Shown here piece by piece: positions 27,465 through 35,736 of a stretch of 35,736 bases of DNA (the stretch's first letter is position 1; every line of letters begins with the position of its first letter). The notes beneath the pieces are model-generated. The model was not told where the DNA came from and made no database searches. It saw nothing but the letters and a program-made list of their open reading frames with translations. Origin of the DNA: Myxococcota bacterium. Its GTDB lineage: Bacteria > Myxococcota > UBA727 > JAHDBA01. Location of the stretch: assembly GCA_020630615.1 (NCBI GenBank), contig JAHDBA010000030.1, positions 1 to 35,736 of the forward strand. The letters run 5' to 3'. Position numbers and translations under genes: made by a program.

Positions 27465-28187
27465 ATGGATACGAATTGGCAGGATTTAAACATAATTTTA
27501 GGATCGGAGTCCCCCAGAAGAGCCGATATCTTAAGGCTTGGAGGCTATCGCTTTGTACAGGTTTCATCAGAGTTGGATGAGGAAAGATGGTTTCGAGAGC
27601 GCTCGCTGAATGATGGTGGGGCAGATATGTCAAGAGTTCCAGAGCAACTGGCCAGAGCAAAACTTGTATCGCTGACGGAGATTGTTGCGGCGCGCTCTTC
27701 TCTGGGCTCGAAGCAAAATGTTCTTTTATGTGCGGATACGATGATTCTTTTTCAGGGCCAAGCGTATGGCAAGCCAAAAGATTATGATGACGCGTATCGA
27801 ATGCTCACACTTCTTTCTGGTAGACGCCATCAAGTTGTGAGTGGAATAGCCCTCACACACCTTTGCGGGAAAAGATTTCAACACGGCATCAGAAGTAAAG
27901 CTGATATTCCATTGAATGTTCTGGGTCATGATATTGCTTCTCAAAGCGTTGTCACCGAGATTCAGTTTAAGAGCCTGAGCTCAGAAGAGATTCACAGCTA
28001 TCTTGCGCGTGCCGCATGGAGAGACAAAGCCGGGAGCTATGGGATTCAAGAGGAAGGACGATCCTTGGTTGAGTCGATTGAGGGGTCTTTCCTCAATGTC
28101 GTGGGTTTACCTTTATTCGCAATTCAAAAGCTTCTCCGCGAAGTTAACACGTCGCCATCAACACCGAATAAGAGTACAACCCCGTAA
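27465..28187 (+). CDS. maf: Maf-family nucleotide pyrophosphatase (240 aa)
   Basis: House-cleaning nucleoside triphosphate pyrophosphatase that hydrolyses non-canonical or pyrimidine triphosphates. The N-terminal substrate loop is ILGSESPRRADIL (11-23). The metal-site block CADTMI is followed by GKPKDYDDAYRMLTLLSGR, with the family's conserved Asp and Lys. The end block AGSYGIQEEGRSLVESIEGS is also typical. It is about 40 residues longer than the usual 190-200, with the extra length mostly around residues 35-60 and at the C-terminus. The ATG at 27465 is the natural start before the motif. The stop overlaps the next ATG (TAATG). Confidence 0.9.
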   Translation: MDTNWQDLNIILGSESPRRADILRLGGYRFVQVSSELDEERWFRERSLNDGGADMSRVPEQLARAKLVSLTEIVAARSSLGSKQNVLLCADTMILFQGQAYGKPKDYDDAYRMLTLLSGRRHQVVSGIALTHLCGKRFQHGIRSKADIPLNVLGHDIASQSVVTEIQFKSLSSEEIHSYLARAAWRDKAGSYGIQEEGRSLVESIEGSFLNVVGLPLFAIQKLLREVNTSPSTPNKSTTP

Positions 28188-28198
28188 TGAGGTCAGCA

Positions 28199-28915
28199 AT
28201 GAACATGGAATCAAGAATTTCGATGCTTCACAAAGAGTTTGCCAGAGAAGCTGCTGCGGCTCAGGTATCACATCAGAGAGCGATTCGACTTGTAGCGGTT
28301 TCAAAAAAACACGCGGTTGAAAAGATTGAAGAAGCCTACATTCACGGGCACCGCGATTTTGGAGAAAACTATCTGCAAGAGATGATCGAAAAAGCTGAGA
28401 TGTTGTCACGGCGGTGTCCCGAGATTCGGTGGCATTTCATTGGCCAGATGCAAAGCCGGAAGATTCCCTTACTTGCTAAATATTCCAGCCTGGTGCATGG
28501 CGTTCAACGTGTGAAAGTTGCGGAGCGTCTTGCAGAACTGAAGCAGCCCTTTCTGGTGCAGCTGCGTCACCCGACGGATGTGCGCTCAAAAGCACTATCG
28601 ACTTCAGAGTGGGCGCGGACCTTCCGAGAATCGGAAGGCATTCACAAGTATTGCCGCGGAACAATGTTTGTTGCAAACCCAGGGACTCGCGATGAAGGTG
28701 AAACCATCGAGTCTCAGTTTGCTTGGGCTGCCTCGGAATCCAAAAAGTTAGAAGAGCAAGGAATGTCCCTGCCTCGGGTCCCAATTCGGTCCTGGGGAAT
28801 GTCTGCAGATTACAGGACAGCAATACGGCATGGGGCGAATATGCTTCGGCTCGGAACACGCGTTTTTGGCGACCGGCCTACATCAACCCTTGGTGCGAGT
28901 TCCACGCTTTTGTGA
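28199..28915 (+). CDS. YggS/PLPBP-family pyridoxal-phosphate-binding protein
   Basis: Alanine-racemase-fold protein thought to manage free pyridoxal phosphate and amino-acid homeostasis. The cofactor lysine lies in LVAVSKKHAVEKI. GHRDFGENYLQEM and WHFIGQMQSRK are family blocks. The phosphate-binding end is SWGMSADYRTAIRHGANMLRLGTRVFG. The middle, from about 110 to 185, is unusually diverged: the expected SKSG reads SKAL. The ATG at 28199 has GAGGT upstream; the ATG at 28187, overlapping the maf stop, is the alternative and would add four residues. Confidence 0.88.
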   Translation: MNMESRISMLHKEFAREAAAAQVSHQRAIRLVAVSKKHAVEKIEEAYIHGHRDFGENYLQEMIEKAEMLSRRCPEIRWHFIGQMQSRKIPLLAKYSSLVHGVQRVKVAERLAELKQPFLVQLRHPTDVRSKALSTSEWARTFRESEGIHKYCRGTMFVANPGTRDEGETIESQFAWAASESKKLEEQGMSLPRVPIRSWGMSADYRTAIRHGANMLRLGTRVFGDRPTSTLGASSTLL

Positions 28916-28948
28916 GATGCGATTTTCAGCCAAGGGAACTCAAAAGAG

Positions 28949-29701
28949 CTATTCGTGACTCGAGTCTTCATATCCTTCTGAATCTGCAGGATCACTCTTA
29001 ACCTCGTCATATTCACCAACATTTTCAGGTGTATCGCCCTCGTTGAGCGCAAGCACTTCTTTTTGGCTTTGTTCCAGGGCTTCTCCGCTCCACTCTCGAA
29101 GGGCGTCAGCGTGACTCATAAGGACATCTGGGCTTTCCTCAAGTTCGAGGAGAATATTGGTGAGTTTGATCGATTGATCGAAGAGACGCCTCAAAAGGCG
29201 CTCCCGTGCCAGCTCGGGTGACACAAGCGGCTCAATACGGTGCTCGCGAAACTCCTGCTGCAAAACGGCAGGGGGCTCCCCAGTCATTGCCTTTTGAACA
29301 AGGTCTTCGTAGTGCTCTTGCTTGAGTTCGGCCTTTTCAAGAGCGCGTTCTGCTTTCATCATGACATCAACACTCTGATAGTCTGGCAATGCTTTACCGG
29401 CCTCGGATGTGTCCTTCACGGCTCGGAGGCTTTCCGGCTGTTTGCGGTCGAGCCACCGGTAACTTCGGACCAATTTGTTTGCCGTTGAAGGCGAAAGGTA
29501 GAGTTCCTGTCGGCAGAATGAAACAAAGGTAGCGTAGCCCCAGTCACGAAAGGCCTTTGAAGACAAGAGTTGCGACAGGCGTTCAGCCAGAAGGTACCAG
29601 CTGCTTTTGAATGAAAGTGCAGCGTCGATAAGCGCGTAGCGCGGGTCTTCCACGTCGTAATGATCAAGTTTCTGAATTAACTTTTCTTCGCTCTGTGACA
29701 T
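28949..29701 (-). CDS. Hypothetical helical protein with HTH-like segment (250 aa)
   Basis: No named family. The protein is soluble and mostly helical. One stretch, YLSPSTANKLVRSYRWLD, looks like a helix-turn-helix, preceded by a conserved-looking aromatic block (SSWYLLAERLSQLL, DWGYATFVSFCRQEL). The centre is rich in Glu and Lys (coiled coil likely), and the last 40 residues are very acidic. I recall proteins with a similar aromatic/HTH block in deltaproteobacterial genomes, without assigned function. GAGGAAG precedes the ATG. The A9 run at 29751-29759 lies just upstream. Confidence 0.75.
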   Translation of the reverse strand: MSQSEEKLIQKLDHYDVEDPRYALIDAALSFKSSWYLLAERLSQLLSSKAFRDWGYATFVSFCRQELYLSPSTANKLVRSYRWLDRKQPESLRAVKDTSEAGKALPDYQSVDVMMKAERALEKAELKQEHYEDLVQKAMTGEPPAVLQQEFREHRIEPLVSPELARERLLRRLFDQSIKLTNILLELEESPDVLMSHADALREWSGEALEQSQKEVLALNEGDTPENVGEYDEVKSDPADSEGYEDSSHE

Positions 29702-29780
29702 GTCTGCTTCCTCGCTACTCGCGGAGGCTAGACGACCGAGGACACGCAGTAAAAAAAAATGATGCGAAGGAGATGGAGTG

Positions 29781-29801
29781 GCCTTGAGTCTAGTTCAAGG
29801 C
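29781..29801 (-). terminator. Hairpin downstream of the DEAD-box helicase gene
   Basis: A perfect 7-bp inverted repeat GCCTTGA/TCAAGGC with a 7-base loop lies eight bases past the helicase stop. The T tract on the minus strand (29759-29751) is some 20 bases further on, too far for a classic intrinsic terminator. It may protect the mRNA end or act with another factor. Confidence 0.35.
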
Positions 29802-29808
29802 ATCAAGT

Positions 29809-31992
29809 TTAACGCCGTCTTCTGTTTTGGCGTTGGCCGCCTCGACTATTGCTTTTTCGGTTCCCGCCGCGCGCATTGGCCGAATACGGGCGACGTCGCG
29901 TGCGTTTTCTCGGCTTTGCAATCTCGCACACAAGGAATTCTCGGCTTTCGTTCTCAGCGGTCGTATTTTCTTTGGACGAGTCGACCGCCTGAGCTTCTCT
30001 TTCACTCGCGTCTTGGGCTGCATCCCTTGCAGCGAGATCTGCGTTAGGCTTTGCTTCACTGTCTTTTGCATCGAGTTTGGTTTTGTCTTGATTCTGTGTG
30101 GCGTCGTTCGGGCTTTCTGTGGCCGGCGTACTTTCGCTTGCGAAACCTTCCTCGATTTCAATGCCAAGAAATGCAGAGACTTCCTTGCGAGGCTTCGCAT
30201 GAATCGCGGCAATCATAGCCTCACTTTGATCGTGATCGATTTCAATATGTGAACTTGTAGATCGAACGCGTCCGCGCCCCGTAAAGTGGAGGTCGTCAAT
30301 ACCCGAAAGTGCGCTTAGGGTTTCCATCAAATCGCCGATCGACCGCACACCGTCTTCTTCACCAATGGTGACAAAAAGGTTTGAGGGGCCAATGCGTTTC
30401 ACTTTAGGGCCAGCCTGTGCTGGCGCTTCGGAAGATGCTTCTTTTGCTTTTACTGCTTCGGGTTGGGGCGCATCGCTAGAATTTTCACTTTGAGCCTCAA
30501 GTTTATTTTGTGAATCAGCCTTGAGAGTTTGTTTTCCATCCTCAGCCTTCGACTCTTCGGTCGCAGTACTTGTTTCACGCTCTTTTCGCCCTCGCCCTTT
30601 TCGTTTTCGTTGAGGCGAGGAGCTTGACGCTTCACGGTCTTTCGATCGATTGTAATGATCGCTTGCCTCTTTTTCGGCATGATCGATGCGAGAAAAGAAC
30701 TCACGCAATAAAAAGGCCATGAGATCAGAGCTGTCGTCGCGCTCCATAATGTTGGCGGCACAAGGGTGGTACTGGTCAATAGCGACACCTTTTGCGGCTT
30801 CACTCAATTGTTCGACAATGCGTTCTACTTGCATATGAATTACCTCTTCTGCAGAAGGGAGGGGCTCGACGTTGAAGTCGAGACCATATTTTTGTTGAAG
30901 TTGTGCAACGCGCGGGGCGAATTTTGCTCGTACCAAGGCGACGGAGACTCCGCTCTTGCCGATTCGACCCGTTCGCCCTGAACGATGTACGTAAACTTCG
31001 TTGAACTGGGGAAGGTCGAAATGAAATACGTGCGGCAAGTCGCTGATGTCGATTCCGCGAGCAGCAACATCCGTCGCAATCATAAAATCGAGTTCGCCAG
31101 AACGCACTTTCGCCAGAACACGTTCGCGCGCGCGTTGTGACATGTCGCCATTTAAAGCAGCCGCCTTAAAACCAAAGCGTTGCAGGAAACGTGCAACAGT
31201 GTTCGTTTCGTCTTTGCGGTTGCAAAATACAATCGCATTTTTGGGCCGATGCTGCTCGAGGAGAAACAAGAAGTTGCGCAGATGGGTTCTCTTCGAATCC
31301 GTATGGACAACAATGTGCTTAACGTTCTTAGCCTGGATCACATCCGAGCTCAAATCGATCCGCTTCGGGTCGACCATGAAGGCTTTGGCTGCACGTTCAA
31401 TTTCTTGTGGCAGGGTTGCGGAAAAGAGAAGTGTCTGACGTTGTTTGGGCAGAATCCCCATAATGCGCGTGACATCCTCCCAGAATCCCATCGACAGCAT
31501 TTCATCGGCCTCATCCAAAACGAGAGTCTGGACCTGAGATACATTGAAGGCGCCACGCTGATACAAATCCAAAAGTCGACCTGGTGTTGCAACAACGATC
31601 TCACAGCCTGTCTTGAGTGTTTTGATTTGACGTTCAATGTTGACACCACCGTAGACCGCGAGGACACGATGCCGGCTCGTGGTCCCAAGTCTTTCAACTT
31701 CGCGCGCAACCTGCGAGCACAGTTCCCGGGTCGGTGTTAAGACCAATGCCTGCACATGCTCGGTATCCGGCTTGACGCGCAAATGAACATTCAGAGCAAA
31801 AGCAGCTGTCTTCCCGGAGCCGGTATGACTTTGCACGACCGCCGATGCTCCGTCGCGGAGCTCCGCCAGCACAGCAGCTTGAACTTTGGTGGGCTTGGAG
31901 TAGCCCGCGTCGCCCAAATCGTGTTGAATTGACTTCGGGAGGTCAAGCTCACTGAAGGGCTTCGCGCCAAAGGGTTGGTCGGATGTTGTCAT
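29809..31992 (-). CDS. DEAD-box ATP-dependent RNA helicase with long low-complexity tail (727 aa)
   Basis: The core has all helicase motifs: the Q motif region around Phe13 to Gln38, SHTGSGKT (55-62), PTREL, ATPGR, LDEADEM (DEAD at 160-163), SATLP (191-195) and HRSGRTGR. A tail of some 330 residues follows. It starts with a charged Ser/Glu/Lys-rich stretch. Then comes a small domain (about 565-630; RIGPSNLFVTIGEEDG and SHIEIDHDQSEAMIAAI) resembling the DbpA RNA-binding domain of DeaD/CsdA helicases. It ends in a Glu/Asp/Ala-rich segment and an Arg/Gly/Asn-rich basic tail. The likely role is ribosome assembly or mRNA remodelling in the cold. Confidence 0.93.
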   Translation of the reverse strand: MTTSDQPFGAKPFSELDLPKSIQHDLGDAGYSKPTKVQAAVLAELRDGASAVVQSHTGSGKTAAFALNVHLRVKPDTEHVQALVLTPTRELCSQVAREVERLGTTSRHRVLAVYGGVNIERQIKTLKTGCEIVVATPGRLLDLYQRGAFNVSQVQTLVLDEADEMLSMGFWEDVTRIMGILPKQRQTLLFSATLPQEIERAAKAFMVDPKRIDLSSDVIQAKNVKHIVVHTDSKRTHLRNFLFLLEQHRPKNAIVFCNRKDETNTVARFLQRFGFKAAALNGDMSQRARERVLAKVRSGELDFMIATDVAARGIDISDLPHVFHFDLPQFNEVYVHRSGRTGRIGKSGVSVALVRAKFAPRVAQLQQKYGLDFNVEPLPSAEEVIHMQVERIVEQLSEAAKGVAIDQYHPCAANIMERDDSSDLMAFLLREFFSRIDHAEKEASDHYNRSKDREASSSSPQRKRKGRGRKERETSTATEESKAEDGKQTLKADSQNKLEAQSENSSDAPQPEAVKAKEASSEAPAQAGPKVKRIGPSNLFVTIGEEDGVRSIGDLMETLSALSGIDDLHFTGRGRVRSTSSHIEIDHDQSEAMIAAIHAKPRKEVSAFLGIEIEEGFASESTPATESPNDATQNQDKTKLDAKDSEAKPNADLAARDAAQDASEREAQAVDSSKENTTAENESREFLVCEIAKPRKRTRRRPYSANARGGNRKSNSRGGQRQNRRRR

Positions 31993-32080
31993 AGGAGTAG
32001 CCTTACATCCAAAACGCAGATGTCTATAGCAAAGGTGAAAAGACCTCTTCTTTAAACATTGTTAAGCAGAGGATGCTGGA

Positions 32081-32101
32081 CCTTGCACAGAGCGTGCAAG
32101 G
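32081..32101. promoter_or_regulatory. Perfect inverted repeat in the helicase/VWA divergent region
   Basis: CCTTGCAC/GTGCAAGG (8-bp arms, 5-base spacer) lies in the roughly 150-bp gap between the divergent helicase and the VWA lipoprotein gene, about 40 bases ahead of the latter's start. It has no T tract. It may be an operator or a hairpin in the leader mRNA. Confidence 0.4.
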
Positions 32102-32141
32102 CAGGCAGAACTCTAAAAAGAGTCTCGTCGTTGGAGTCGGT

Positions 32142-33482
32142 ATGAAGAAAAACCATTCGTTAAGGCTAGAGCCCGGTACAACCAAGATCTTGCGCTTCTT
32201 CCCGTTGACTGCTTATTTCATGGCGTGTCTTACAGGATGCAGCGGTTGTGATGATGCATTGATTCGACTGCCGGACCCAGGGTTGCAAGAGGACGTATTT
32301 CAACAGAAAGCGAACACCCTGGCCGATATTTTGTGGGTGGTCGACAACTCGGAATCCATGCGGGACGAGCAACGTAAACTTGCGGCGGCTTTCGATGGCT
32401 TCTTTCAAGAACTGCTGCGTAGTCAGGTCGACTATCATATCGGAGTTGTTACGACGGATGCATCCGAAGGCGGAACGCTAAGAGCTTTCGATGGAAATGT
32501 GCCAGGCTGTGAGGCGTGTCGCTTTCTAACACGGGATGTTGGATGCAGCAGCGTCGATGGTACCAATGAGCAATGTGACGCGCGTGATGTGTTCCAAAAC
32601 TTGATTGCAGCCGGTACAGAGGGGGCTAGCTTTGAAGAGGGATTCGCACAAGCTGCGCGCGCACTGGGTATCACTCTGGGAGAACAAGAGAACGCGCGCG
32701 ACTTCCCGCCTGCGAATGAAGGCTTCCTTCGAGAGGATGCACTCCTTTTTATTGTCTTTGTGTCCGATGAGGACGAAGGAGACAAGGACGCGGGTTTGCC
32801 CATACGGTATTTTGAGCGCCTTTTTCGGGGAGTCAAAGGGCGCGGCGAGGAAAACAAAATTATCGTGTCTGCAGTTGTGGGATGGCCGCGTGGAGACAGT
32901 GGCTTTGAACTTTCGGAGCTCTGCAGGGCTCTTAATGAGCCCGATGGTGCGGATTATCCAGCCGCAAGTGCAAGCCTGGAATCCATTGAAGGGTGTGTCG
33001 ATGCGAGCGTGGGGCCGGATGTTGTCGCAGAGCCCAGTCAGCAGGCGGAGGTCGGCGAACGCTATCTACGTTTGGCGTGCGCTCAGAAAGGAGTCGTTGC
33101 CAATATTTGCGATGCCGATTACTCGGACACCTTAACACGTCTTGGTGTGGAGGCTGCAGGCTTGAAGCGCAAGTTTGTCCTTTCTGCACCCAACGATTTG
33201 GACCTCGGCAGCGATGGTTTGCTCTATACGGATGACGATTGTCATCTGGATTGTGATCAAAACGGTTCATACAACGATGCGATCGATGAAGTCCTATGCG
33301 TGAGTGGAGTTCCCTTGCGCGGCGAATCGCGGGTGGCTGTTCCGCGCGGTGAAAACGGTTGGCAGTTGAACCCTCAAAACGGTGAAATCTTTTTTGAAGG
33401 AGCCTTTGTTCCGGCACCGGGGACTGAGGTCTATGTTCGTTATCAACGGAATGTTCAGGGAGCACAATGTCCATCACGTTAA
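32142..33482 (+). CDS. VWA-domain lipoprotein (446 aa)
   Basis: A signal peptide ends in a lipobox (CLTGC, Cys33). The mature part opens with a von Willebrand A-type domain: ILWVVDNSESM holds the metal-ion site DxSxS (Asp68, Ser70, Ser72). Later strands include VDYHIGVVTTDAS and LLFIVFVSDEDEG, the latter ending in an acidic metal-site loop. Several Cys pairs and a calcium-like acidic stretch (DDDCHLDCDQNGS) follow, then a C-terminal beta region. Such proteins usually act in adhesion or surface complexes. The ATG at 32142 with GGAG is preferred to the longer frame from 32073. The end overlaps the next gene by 16 bases. Confidence 0.85.
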   Translation: MKKNHSLRLEPGTTKILRFFPLTAYFMACLTGCSGCDDALIRLPDPGLQEDVFQQKANTLADILWVVDNSESMRDEQRKLAAAFDGFFQELLRSQVDYHIGVVTTDASEGGTLRAFDGNVPGCEACRFLTRDVGCSSVDGTNEQCDARDVFQNLIAAGTEGASFEEGFAQAARALGITLGEQENARDFPPANEGFLREDALLFIVFVSDEDEGDKDAGLPIRYFERLFRGVKGRGEENKIIVSAVVGWPRGDSGFELSELCRALNEPDGADYPAASASLESIEGCVDASVGPDVVAEPSQQAEVGERYLRLACAQKGVVANICDADYSDTLTRLGVEAAGLKRKFVLSAPNDLDLGSDGLLYTDDDCHLDCDQNGSYNDAIDEVLCVSGVPLRGESRVAVPRGENGWQLNPQNGEIFFEGAFVPAPGTEVYVRYQRNVQGAQCPSR

Positions 33483-34810
33483 TGAATACGAAGAGCCAAA
33501 GCACTTCTTATCTCCGCCGCACTCTTGAATGCGTGTTTTTATCTTTGCCCCTTGCACTCTTCGGTTGCACAAAGAGTGAGGGGCCTTGCGAGAGCGACCC
33601 CGATTGCGGCGAGGGTTTTCGCTGTGAAGTGGAATCTGGCATTTGTTTGTGTGCTGGGGATAGCGTGTGTGATGTGTTTGAGTTTTGTAACGCGGCAGGG
33701 TTTTGCCAGCTTCGATCGGGTTGTGTTAGCAATGAGGACTGTCTTTCAGACGGCGCCGGTTGTGAGCGCGAGTTTTGTGACGTGAATCTTGGACAATGTG
33801 TCTCGTCATGCTTTTGTCAGCCGGATGAAGGTGAAGAGTGTTGCACGGAAGACACCCAATGCGCTTTCGGGGAAATCTGTGCTTCTGTTGATGGGAAGTG
33901 CAGGGAAGGATGTCGCAGTGATGGAGACTGTCGGCTCGGTGAGGGATGCGAAATTGATGGGTTTGCCCCGATTGGAGTGTGTGGAGGGGCTTGCACTTCA
34001 GATTACCTGTGTGACGCAGCGGAAAAATGCGACACCGCGTTGGGGATGTGTCTTGAGGATGAGCGAGGACCCTATTGCGGAACATGTTCAGGGGGATTGC
34101 TTGGAGACTGTGGAGCGGACGCGAATTTCTGTTTGCTGAACGCGCAAGATCCGACGGGTCAGTCCTCCTTTTGTGGCGTCGACTGTGGACTTGGACAGGA
34201 ATGTCCTGCTGGGTTCCAGTGTAATAATGTGATCATCTTGAGTGGGCTGCTGCCTCCATGTCAGCTTGTTGAACGGTGCATCAATCGTGTTGAGGGTGCA
34301 GGGCAGTGCGCACGGCACCTTGAAATTGATTGCGTTGAAGATGGGGATTGTCCGGAGGGGCCCCCGGGGAGTGACTGCCCGAAGAACAAACGGGATTGTG
34401 ACGTCGGTGCGACGTGTCCTGGTGGGTCTGTTTGCCCGGAAAACGGGCTCTGCCCGAGTTATGGAAATTGTGTTTCGGATGGTCGCATTTGTGAGCGGGA
34501 CTCCGATTGTTGTGAAAACGATGAAACCTGCCTTCAAGGAAGTTGCCGCTTGCAGGAATGCCGTGAGGACGAAGGCGATGCCTTTGGGGTGTGTTCATGC
34601 ACTGAAGACTCGGACTGTGCAGGCGATACCTGTATCGGAGCAGACGATTCGGATATCGGCAATCTTCAAAGCGGGATTTGCGAGATCACAGGTCGTGAAT
34701 GTCTTTCCGATTCCGATTGCTCGATTCGCTGTATTGGTGGTGGGTGTCGCGTGGGTAGCAATTGTACACCGGCCAATGGTAGAAGTTGCGCGGACCTTTT
34801 TGGTAGGTAA
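33467..34810 (+). CDS. Extremely cysteine-rich lipoprotein (447 aa)
   Basis: The signal peptide ends in the lipobox LFGC (Cys34). The mature part has about 64 cysteines, near one residue in six, arranged in short repeats of the form C-x4-5-C-x4-5-C with Asp/Gly between (such as SDGDC, SDSDC, GEICA). This gives many small disulfide knots and a long rigid rod, as in surface proteins of Myxococcota-type bacteria. No enzyme motif is visible. GGGAG just ahead of the ATG at 33467 supports this start, 16 bases inside the VWA gene; an ATG at 33482 overlaps its stop codon. Confidence 0.82.
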   Translation: MSITLMNTKSQSTSYLRRTLECVFLSLPLALFGCTKSEGPCESDPDCGEGFRCEVESGICLCAGDSVCDVFEFCNAAGFCQLRSGCVSNEDCLSDGAGCEREFCDVNLGQCVSSCFCQPDEGEECCTEDTQCAFGEICASVDGKCREGCRSDGDCRLGEGCEIDGFAPIGVCGGACTSDYLCDAAEKCDTALGMCLEDERGPYCGTCSGGLLGDCGADANFCLLNAQDPTGQSSFCGVDCGLGQECPAGFQCNNVIILSGLLPPCQLVERCINRVEGAGQCARHLEIDCVEDGDCPEGPPGSDCPKNKRDCDVGATCPGGSVCPENGLCPSYGNCVSDGRICERDSDCCENDETCLQGSCRLQECREDEGDAFGVCSCTEDSDCAGDTCIGADDSDIGNLQSGICEITGRECLSDSDCSIRCIGGGCRVGSNCTPANGRSCADLFGR

Positions 34811-34820
34811 AGCTGAGTCT

Positions 34821-35736
34821 ATGAGCAGCACACGTCATAAAAATGAAGCTACGCGAAGCTTTTCACGATTGGGGCTACGCATTTTTCTTTGGGTCATCTT
34901 CGCGACGGCATTGGCATGCGAAGAGCAAGAGGGAAGCTTTGTCGAAGGCGGACCCCAAGTCACAGACTTGGGCCTGCCGGATGATTTCGGTGGCGCTTGC
35001 GTTTACATTGAAGGGAGCGGCGCTCACCCTAGCGGTGAATGCTCTTCAACTCTTTCGTGTCTTATCACCACACAAGATGGACTCTTTGCTCCCGATGACA
35101 CCAGCGCATTCGGCTTTGAATTCGATCCATTCTGGGAAGACACCACTTCAGTCTACACACCCGAAACATCCACCGGTATCTGCACCTTTATTGCCTCGGC
35201 TGAACAAAGTGACTTCTCTTGCCCAGAGAATTCAATCATGCGTTTGACTTCGGGGGGACTTCTCTATTGTCATCCAAGGTGTGATATTGGGGGAGATTGC
35301 GTGCGCCCAGGCGATGTCTGCGATGACCGAGCCCTCGACGCCAATGGGGCGTCCATATGTGTGCCTGCTTGTACAGGTGATGTTCCTGACTGTGTTCGCA
35401 GTGGTGTTATTGACGGTGGAACTGGATTGGTTTTCGCTTCGCACGCAGGAGATATGGTCGGGGCGCGTGTATGCTCCGCAACCAGTGGCCACTGTGTGGA
35501 GAACTTCAATCCTCCATCGAGTATTCCTAATTTGACGGCGTGCGACTCGAATGCAGAATGTAGTTATGGAGTGTGTGCACAACCACCGTGGCTTGACACC
35601 AATTTTGTTTCTTTGGAGCGCGGTGTCTGTATCGAGTCCTGTCGGCCGGATATCGCGAACAGTTGTCGATTGACCCTTGATGAGTGTATTCCTGCTTTCT
35701 CGATTGGGCGAAACCCCTTTATTGTTCGTGACCCTT
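34821..35736 (+). CDS. Third cysteine-rich lipoprotein, cut by the window end
   Basis: The frame from the ATG at 34821 stays open to the last base (305 codons). A signal peptide (residues about 15-33) ends ATALAC, a plausible lipobox with Cys33. The mature sequence has many cysteines but fewer than its neighbour, with acidic stretches such as TDLGLPDDFGG and repeated blocks like CDDRALDANGASICVPAC and CDSNAECSYGVC. No family is named. It lies ten bases after the previous stop, so the three lipoprotein genes form one operon that continues beyond the window. Confidence 0.8.
   Translation, partial: MSSTRHKNEATRSFSRLGLRIFLWVIFATALACEEQEGSFVEGGPQVTDLGLPDDFGGACVYIEGSGAHPSGECSSTLSCLITTQDGLFAPDDTSAFGFEFDPFWEDTTSVYTPETSTGICTFIASAEQSDFSCPENSIMRLTSGGLLYCHPRCDIGGDCVRPGDVCDDRALDANGASICVPACTGDVPDCVRSGVIDGGTGLVFASHAGDMVGARVCSATSGHCVENFNPPSSIPNLTACDSNAECSYGVCAQPPWLDTNFVSLERGVCIESCRPDIANSCRLTLDECIPAFSIGRNPFIVRDP

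Noticed and set aside
29790..30252. Long overlapping frames on both strands within the helicase tail.
   Set aside because: Low-complexity coding sequence leaves other frames open; their composition mirrors the helicase repeats.

Overview
The window reads as chromosomal DNA of a Gram-negative bacterium of roughly even base composition. It probably belongs to the predatory or social 'deltaproteobacterial' grade (Myxococcota, Bradymonadota or relatives). That placement is an inference. It rests on several lipoprotein genes with clear lipoboxes, a VWA lipoprotein followed by extremely cysteine-rich lipoproteins, an M13 metallopeptidase lipoprotein, a beta-oxidation operon with two acyl-CoA dehydrogenases, and a GMC oxidoreductase with a Tat-type small partner. 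I see no rRNA, tRNA, CRISPR array, phage or insertion sequence.

Layout. At 1-31 the start of a minus-strand gene leaves the window. From 205 to 7479 all genes are on the minus strand: a DAO-type flavoprotein, two MscS channels, an M13 peptidase lipoprotein (its stop is one base from the second MscS start), a TauD/SyrP-type dioxygenase, a small acidic cysteine-rich lipoprotein and a small membrane protein. Between the M13 and TauD genes (5174-5524) lies a compact two-hairpin element with its own TTGACA box, which may be a small RNA. From 7630 to 13039 runs a plus-strand fatty-acid/butanoyl-CoA operon: thiolase, 3-hydroxyacyl-CoA dehydrogenase, enoyl-CoA hydratase and two acyl-CoA dehydrogenases. 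Together these cover every step of a short-chain beta-oxidation spiral after acyl-CoA formation. No acyl-CoA ligase or electron-transfer flavoprotein is in view.

From 13063 to 18959 is a plus-strand housekeeping run: tilS, ftsH, a strong terminator, der (with a long acidic insert between its two GTPase domains) and a YihY/BrkB membrane protein. The GMC oxidoreductase and its small Tat subunit (18938-21138, minus) run into yihY, with 3' ends overlapping by 22 bases. They diverge from rnc, which is followed by queG, mnmA and a hypothetical membrane protein (21220-25043). greA (minus) and a rhomboid-fold protein lacking the protease dyad (plus) diverge at about 25.6 kb. A secreted hypothetical protein (minus) then diverges from maf and a PLP-binding YggS protein (plus, overlapping TAATG). 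Two minus-strand genes follow: a hypothetical helical protein and a DEAD-box RNA helicase with a long low-complexity, Arg-rich tail.

The right end (32142-35736) holds three tandem plus-strand lipoprotein genes: a VWA protein, a protein with about 64 cysteines, and a third cysteine-rich lipoprotein cut by the window end. This looks like a cell-surface module and is the least explained gene set here. The most unusual non-coding signals are the putative anti-Shine-Dalgarno small RNA at about 5370-5423 and a threefold 16-bp repeat between the two acyl-CoA dehydrogenase genes.
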